Source: Bacteroidales bacterium (GTDB taxonomy: Bacteria > Bacteroidota > Bacteroidia > Bacteroidales > Paludibacteraceae). Taken from it: a stretch of 64,000 bases of DNA. The stretch spans positions 46,043-110,042 of the forward strand of contig SFDZ01000001.1 in NCBI GenBank assembly GCA_004557405.1. Reading direction: 5' to 3'. Numbering within the stretch: position 1 is the stretch's first letter; every line of letters begins with the position of its first letter. Below the pieces are notes generated by a model. It was not told where the DNA came from. It saw nothing but the letters and a program-made list of their open reading frames with translations, and searched no databases. Shown one piece after another: positions 59,811 to 64,000 of this stretch. The position numbers were made by a program, and so were the translations under genes.

Positions 59811-59818
59811 CAAAGTTA
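59811..59818 (-). promoter_or_regulatory. -7 box of the DUF4491 gene
   Basis: TAACTTTG on the minus strand, 27 bases before the start codon. Confidence 0.45.
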
Positions 59819-59901
59819 CAAAAAAATCGGTAAACCCACGACCGTATTTCGATAAAAACGTCGCCCGCAGCATTGTCTGCAGAACGGCGTGGCGTGAATC
59901 A

Positions 59902-59933
59902 TTTGCGAGTTCCAATATTTTCGTGTATTTTTG
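59902..59933 (+). promoter_or_regulatory. Promoter of the nucleosidase gene
   Basis: TTTG (59902-59905) and TATTTTTG (59926-59933) are separated by 20 bases, ending 19 bases before the ATG. Confidence 0.65.
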
Positions 59934-59952
59934 CATAAAATTTGTAGCGATT

Positions 59953-60636
59953 ATGACAATAGGTATCATCGTGGCCATGGACAAGGAGCGCGACCTTGTG
60001 GTGAGCCGTTTGCAGCACATCGACGAGCGTGTCGAACACCAACAAACTTTTACCGACGGACGCATGGGGCAGCATCGTATAGTGCTGTTGCAGTGCGGCA
60101 TTGGCAAGGTGGCGGCTGCAGTTGGTGCGGTGGAGCTGATTCGCCGCTATCAGCCCGACTGTATCATCAACACGGGTGTGGCGGGAGCGCTTTCGTCTGC
60201 TGTGGATGTGATGGATGTGGTGGCGGCCGCACGCACGGTCTATCACGATGTCGATTGCTTCACCGACAATCCGCATGGACGCATTCAGGGTTTTCCGCTC
60301 TTTTTCGAAAGCGACAAACGCTTGCTCGATGCGCTCGGAAGCGTGCAGTCGGCCTCGAAAGTGCACGTCGGATTGATATGCAGCGGCGACCAATTTATTT
60401 CCGATCCGGACGCTTTGCACGCCATAACGGACTATTTTCCCGATGGGTTGGCGGTCGATATGGAGAGTTGTGCCATAGCGCAAGTGTGCTACATGTACGA
60501 TGTGCCGTTTCTGAGTTTGCGCATTATCAGCGATACGCCGGGCATCACCAACCACGAACATCAGTATTTCGATTTTTGGCGCGAGGCTCCCGAACGTTCG
60601 TTTGCGGTGCTCGAACAACTGATAAATCGTTTGTAA
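59953..60636 (+). CDS. mtnN: 5'-Methylthioadenosine/S-adenosylhomocysteine nucleosidase
   Basis: This enzyme splits MTA and SAH into adenine and the thiosugar, clearing inhibitors of methylation and polyamine synthesis and giving the precursor of autoinducer-2. The 227-residue protein has IGIIVAMDKE at the start, INTGVAGAL, SGDQFISD, the active-site Glu in VDMESCAIAQ and the catalytic Asp in IISDTPG. All look intact. apt at the left end could salvage the adenine, but the genes are not linked. The antiporter gene follows after 28 bases and may be co-transcribed. Confidence 0.92.
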   Translation: MTIGIIVAMDKERDLVVSRLQHIDERVEHQQTFTDGRMGQHRIVLLQCGIGKVAAAVGAVELIRRYQPDCIINTGVAGALSSAVDVMDVVAAARTVYHDVDCFTDNPHGRIQGFPLFFESDKRLLDALGSVQSASKVHVGLICSGDQFISDPDALHAITDYFPDGLAVDMESCAIAQVCYMYDVPFLSLRIISDTPGITNHEHQYFDFWREAPERSFAVLEQLINRL

Positions 60637-60664
60637 TTTTCGTACACGAAAAAAAGTTATCGTT

Positions 60665-62161
60665 ATGTCGCTCGAAGCGTTGTTGTTGGGATTGTCGTTG
60701 TTGTTCTTGCTGAGCATTTTGGCCGGCAAGGCGAGTTCGCGTTTTGGTGTACCGGCATTGTTGCTGTTTCTGCTGGTGGGCATGCTTTGCGGCAGCGATG
60801 GTCTGGGTTTTCAATTCGACAACACGTATATTGCCCAAACCATTGGCACGGTAGCATTGTGCATCATTCTGTTTGCGGGCGGCATGGATACCAAAATTGC
60901 CGAAATCCGTCCGGTGCTGGCGCAGGGCTTGATGCTGGCTACGGTGGGCGTGGTGCTGACGTCGGTGATAACGGGCTTTTTGGTGTGGTGGATTTTGGGA
61001 TTTACTATGCAGTCGGCTGCCGTGGGTTTGCTCACATCGCTGCTGTTGGCCGGCACAATGTCGTCCACCGATTCGGCTTCGGTGTTTGCCGTGTTGCGCA
61101 CCAAAGGGTTGCGGCTGACAAACAATCTGCGCCCTATGTTGGAGTTGGAGAGCGGTAGCAACGACCCGATGGCCTACATCCTTGTGCTGGTGTTTATGGA
61201 TTTGCTCAAAGCGGGCACTGCTCCCGTGTGGTGGCAGGTGCTTGGCATGGTGCTGATGCAGTTGTGTGTCGGCGTGGTGGCGGGTTTTGCATTTGGCAAA
61301 TTGGCCGTGTGGGCTGTCAATCGCATCAAAATCGACAACGCATCGCTCTATCCCATTTTGGTACTGACGTTTTGCATTTTCATCTTTTCGGCCACCTATT
61401 TCATGCGTGGCAACGGTTATTTGGCGGTCTATATCGGCGGATTGGTCATTGGCAACTCGTCGCTGCAGCACAAACGTTCGACCATCGGTTTCTTCAACGG
61501 GCTGACGTGGCTGTGTCAGTTGCTGATGTTCCTGACGCTTGGTTTGCTGGTCAATCCGCACGAACTGCTCGATGTGTGGGCGCCGGGGTTGATTATCAGT
61601 TTTGTCATGATTTTTGTGTCGCGACCGGCGAGTGTGTTCTTGTGTCTGCTGCCGTTCCGTGCGATGCCGTTCCGCGACAAGGTGTATGTGGCGTGGTGCG
61701 GGTTGCGTGGTGCTGTGCCTATCATTTTTGCCATCATGCCGTTGGCGGCCGGAATCCCGCAGGCGCGGTTCATATTCAACATCGTGTTTTTGTGTACACT
61801 GGTGTCGTTGCTGGTGCAGGGCACCTCGCTGTCGCAGATGGCCAAATGGCTGAAACTCGACGACCGGACGGCGCGGTTGCGCGAACTCGAGGATTTCGAT
61901 GTCGATTTCTCGGACGAAATAAAATCGGTAACCACCGAAATCACCGTAACCGACAGCGTATTGGAGCGCGGTTGCCATCTGATGGATTTGGGCTTGCCCG
62001 ACAAAACGTTGGTGGTGATGGTGAAACGCCACAAAAAATATTTTGTGCCGACCGGCAAAACGGTGCTGCATGCGGGCGACAAACTCCTCATCATCACCGA
62101 CGACCACGAAGCACTTATGGAAACTTACAAATCGGTACGAATCGATGCTGACACAAAATGA
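60665..62161 (+). CDS. K+/H+ antiporter, CPA family, with TrkA-C domain
   Basis: The 498-residue inner-membrane protein has about 12 helices (1-405) of the CPA1/NhaP2 (CvrA) type, with SSTDSASVFAVL, LELESGSNDPMAY (the ion-binding Asp pair region) and WCGLRGAVPIIFA. A cytosolic C-terminal regulatory part (about 415-498) contains a TrkA-C-like fold (VLERGCHLMDLGLPDKTLVV ... HAGDKLLIITDD). NhaP2 proteins expel K+ to protect against overload and acid stress; the exact ion here is inferred. The kinase gene overlaps its 3' end by 17 bases, so the two are probably made together. Confidence 0.88.
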   Translation: MSLEALLLGLSLLFLLSILAGKASSRFGVPALLLFLLVGMLCGSDGLGFQFDNTYIAQTIGTVALCIILFAGGMDTKIAEIRPVLAQGLMLATVGVVLTSVITGFLVWWILGFTMQSAAVGLLTSLLLAGTMSSTDSASVFAVLRTKGLRLTNNLRPMLELESGSNDPMAYILVLVFMDLLKAGTAPVWWQVLGMVLMQLCVGVVAGFAFGKLAVWAVNRIKIDNASLYPILVLTFCIFIFSATYFMRGNGYLAVYIGGLVIGNSSLQHKRSTIGFFNGLTWLCQLLMFLTLGLLVNPHELLDVWAPGLIISFVMIFVSRPASVFLCLLPFRAMPFRDKVYVAWCGLRGAVPIIFAIMPLAAGIPQARFIFNIVFLCTLVSLLVQGTSLSQMAKWLKLDDRTARLRELEDFDVDFSDEIKSVTTEITVTDSVLERGCHLMDLGLPDKTLVVMVKRHKKYFVPTGKTVLHAGDKLLIITDDHEALMETYKSVRIDADTK

Positions 62162-63455
62162 CAATAACGCCACAGAAGAGTCGCTCTCGTCGTCGGGCAT
62201 TGTAGGCCTCGATGACGGTTTCTATGCGGCAACTTTTTCGGATTACGAATGTTTGCCAAACAATGGTTTCAACATGATGTACAAAGCCAAATGCTACGGC
62301 AAATGGTTCGTGCTGAAAGGTCTGAAACCCGAATACGCCTCGCAGGCTGTCTATCGGCGGTTGCTCGACAAAGAGTTCGACCTGATGGTGCAACTGACAC
62401 ATCCGCACATCGTGTCGGTGGTGGCGCGCATGCGCGATGCCGTGGTGGGCGAGTGCATCGTGATGGAATATATCGACGGTGTTACGCTGGCTGAATTTCT
62501 GCGCACAAAACCATCGGCAACGGTGCGGTGGCGCATTATGGGCGAGTTGCTCGACGCCTTGACCTATGTGCACGCCAAACAAATTGTGCACCGCGACCTG
62601 AAACCCTCGAACATACTGATAACGCACAATGGCGCACATGTCAAACTCATCGATTTCGGACTGTCCGACAGCGACAGCCATGCCATACTGAAACAACCAG
62701 CCGGCAGCCGCGAATACGCCGCTCCCGAACAGTTGGTCGGCAATGCCAAAATCGATTGTCGGGCTGATGTCTATGCCGTCGGGAAACTGCTCGGATTGCT
62801 CTTTCCGCATCGCTATCGGTGCGTGGCAAGGCGCTGCACGCGCGCCAAACGCGAACAGCGCTACGACAACATCGAATTGCTGCAAAAAGCCCTTGTGCGG
62901 TGGCGGCGTTTGCCGCGTGTACTGATGATGGTGGCCACAGCAATGGCGTTGGCGGCTGTGGTGGCCGTGTCGTTGTACGAACGTCATGTGGCACAATCGG
63001 TTCCGGACGTTGTGTCGGTGGTCGATACTGTGGTGATGGTGCAACGTGATACGGTAGTCGTCGAAAAACAGGTGCAAGGCTACACTTCGGCCGAGCAAGC
63101 CATCATCGACAAAGCCTATCGCGACATTTCGGCGATGCTGCAACCCGCTTTTCAGGCCATCGACAAGGGCGAAATCGTGTACTACGAAATAGCCAATGCC
63201 CAACTCTTCTCGTTCTACAAAAATGTGCAGAAATACACCAACCAAGTCGCTCAAACCTTGGACAAGCACAGCCTGTTTTATCATGAGTGGTTCAATGCCA
63301 CGGTGGTTATTCAGGCCGAGATACTCAACCAATACACCTCGAAGATAGATGCGTTGCCACGGGCTTTCGAACTCCATCAGCAGGGCAAACTATCCGAAGC
63401 CGAATTTCAGGCGGTGTTCGATTTGGCAAGATCTTTACAGACTTCGGACCAATAG
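62145..63455 (+). CDS. Membrane-anchored Hanks-type Ser/Thr protein kinase
   Basis: The 436-residue protein has a kinase domain (about 28-250) with the ATP-binding Lys58 (WFVLKG), the partner Glu77, the catalytic loop VHRDLKPSN (149-156), DFG (170-172) and APE (193-195). The Gly-rich loop is atypical (NNGFNMMYKAK). One membrane helix (about 259-277) follows, then an extracytoplasmic helical domain of about 155 residues. No PASTA repeats are present, so the sensed signal is unknown. The start overlaps the antiporter gene by 17 bases. Co-synthesis suggests, but does not prove, that the antiporter is a substrate. Confidence 0.88.
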   Translation: MLTQNDNNATEESLSSSGIVGLDDGFYAATFSDYECLPNNGFNMMYKAKCYGKWFVLKGLKPEYASQAVYRRLLDKEFDLMVQLTHPHIVSVVARMRDAVVGECIVMEYIDGVTLAEFLRTKPSATVRWRIMGELLDALTYVHAKQIVHRDLKPSNILITHNGAHVKLIDFGLSDSDSHAILKQPAGSREYAAPEQLVGNAKIDCRADVYAVGKLLGLLFPHRYRCVARRCTRAKREQRYDNIELLQKALVRWRRLPRVLMMVATAMALAAVVAVSLYERHVAQSVPDVVSVVDTVVMVQRDTVVVEKQVQGYTSAEQAIIDKAYRDISAMLQPAFQAIDKGEIVYYEIANAQLFSFYKNVQKYTNQVAQTLDKHSLFYHEWFNATVVIQAEILNQYTSKIDALPRAFELHQQGKLSEAEFQAVFDLARSLQTSDQ

Positions 63456-63923
63456 TCGTTGCCGGTGTGCCTGCGGAAGAAAACTGCACGCCTTGTTGTG
63501 CAGTTTGGGCGATGCCGTTCCTCTGTGGATGTCCGGATTCTTTTTGTACTGCGGATTTACAATGTATTTCCGCAGCAACACTTGAATTGCCCCGGCAACA
63601 GACATTTTTAGCACCCAAAATTTTGTGGTTGGATGGCCATCGTTGGCCATCATTTTTTTTAGAAAAAGTTTGCAAATGCAAAAGAAAATATTTACCTTTG
63701 CAGTGTTATTATCATATATGATAACATTTGACTGGCGTAAACCGTTGATTATTAGTGTGATATATTGTAATGTCTTACTCTTAACCACAAAAGGACTAAT
63801 AAGGACTAAAAAACAGAGGTCGTTTCCGAAAAAAAATTATTTTCTTTGCACATCAAAAGAGAACCTTTAAAAATATTTACCAAAACAATCAACATCATGA
63901 GTTTAGAGTATCGCACAAAATAA
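63456..63923. other. Mostly non-coding right-end region
   Basis: It holds a 9-bp inverted repeat AAACTGCAC/GTGCAGTTT (63481-63506) without T-tract just after the kinase gene, a promoter (63669-63700), and a direct repeat AAGGACTAATAAGGACTAA (63790-63808). Short ORFs on both strands show no recognisable domain. Confidence 0.5.
63669..63700 (+). promoter_or_regulatory. Consensus promoter near the right end
   Basis: TTTG (63669-63672) and TACCTTTG (63693-63700) are separated by 20 bases. It reads toward a gene beyond the window edge, with a leader of about 190-220 bases. Confidence 0.6.
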
Positions 63924-64000
63924 ATGGTTGACCTTCGGGCGCGCCTGCACAAGGAAAAAGATATCAAGAAAACACAAACTAAATACTATAACCTTTATAC
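63924..64000 (+). CDS. Possible start of a gene running off the window
   Basis: The open frame begins MVDLRARLHK and continues to the edge with EKDIKKTQTKYY, a basic start that vaguely recalls the HU-like DNA-binding proteins of Bacteroidota. An in-frame ATG 27 bases upstream gives MSLEYRTK and then TAA directly before this ATG. Only 25 codons are visible, so the identity is open. Confidence 0.3.
   Translation, partial: MVDLRARLHKEKDIKKTQTKYYNLY

Noticed and set aside
63435..63788. 118-codon minus-strand ORF near the right end
   Set aside because: It overlaps the consensus promoter and a hairpin, has no recognisable motif, and its frame passes through low-complexity A/T-rich DNA.

Overview
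The window is chromosomal DNA from a member of the Bacteroidota, most likely order Bacteroidales and probably from an uncultivated-type lineage. Three observations support this. Promoters carry the Bacteroidota -7 box TAnnTTTG, often with TTTG about 20 bases upstream. Most genes lack a Shine-Dalgarno sequence. The gene families are typical of the group: type IX secretion (T9SS) C-terminal sorting domains, DUF2851, DUF4491, a Fibrobacter-succinogenes-major domain, and a TonB receptor with an extended leader. The species cannot be named from the sequence.

The left part (1-35.4 kb) is mostly housekeeping and envelope genes in short operons on both strands. It opens with the tail of mnmG, two parS-like palindromes and apt. 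Next come an alcohol dehydrogenase/aldehyde dehydrogenase pair, a LytTR-like membrane protein, two very small genes, a lipoprotein, uvrC, a lipoprotein esterase, ribF, another lipoprotein, gluQ, a small T9SS/FSM surface-protein pair, polA, DUF2851, a DUF2975/XRE pair, an M16 protease, ndk with an M23/LysM hydrolase, lpdA and a TonB receptor. A leftward operon follows (unknown exported protein, dgkA, comF, glycosyltransferase), then leftward recG, a polyprenyl synthase and uvrB.

The centre (35.7-58.2 kb) is one 21.6-kb gene. It encodes a secreted protein of about 7190 residues, built from roughly 87 Cys-paired Ig/PKD-like modules and ending in a T9SS type A sorting domain. Part of it is a higher-order repeat in which two module types alternate. 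A small outer-membrane beta-barrel gene follows, 49 bases downstream and with an unusually strong Shine-Dalgarno. I read the pair as a giant cell-surface adhesin and a candidate outer-membrane partner, comparable in layout, not in proven homology, to SprB/SprF.

The right part (58.2-64 kb) starts with tRNA-Leu(UAA) and a small GIY-YIG nuclease gene. A second, damaged copy of the tRNA 3' half, its terminator and the start of the nuclease gene follows. This second copy carries a 19-bp palindrome in the T-arm and is fused in frame to the C-terminal part of a CHAT (caspase-like) protease. After it come DUF4491, an MTA/SAH nucleosidase, a K+/H+ antiporter overlapping a membrane Ser/Thr kinase, and about 500 bp of mostly non-coding DNA with one good promoter.

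The observations most worth following are the giant adhesin with its alternating repeat, the tRNA/GIY-YIG cassette with its CHAT chimera, the parS-like pair next to mnmG, and a compact transcription unit encoding a 21-residue hydrophobic peptide.
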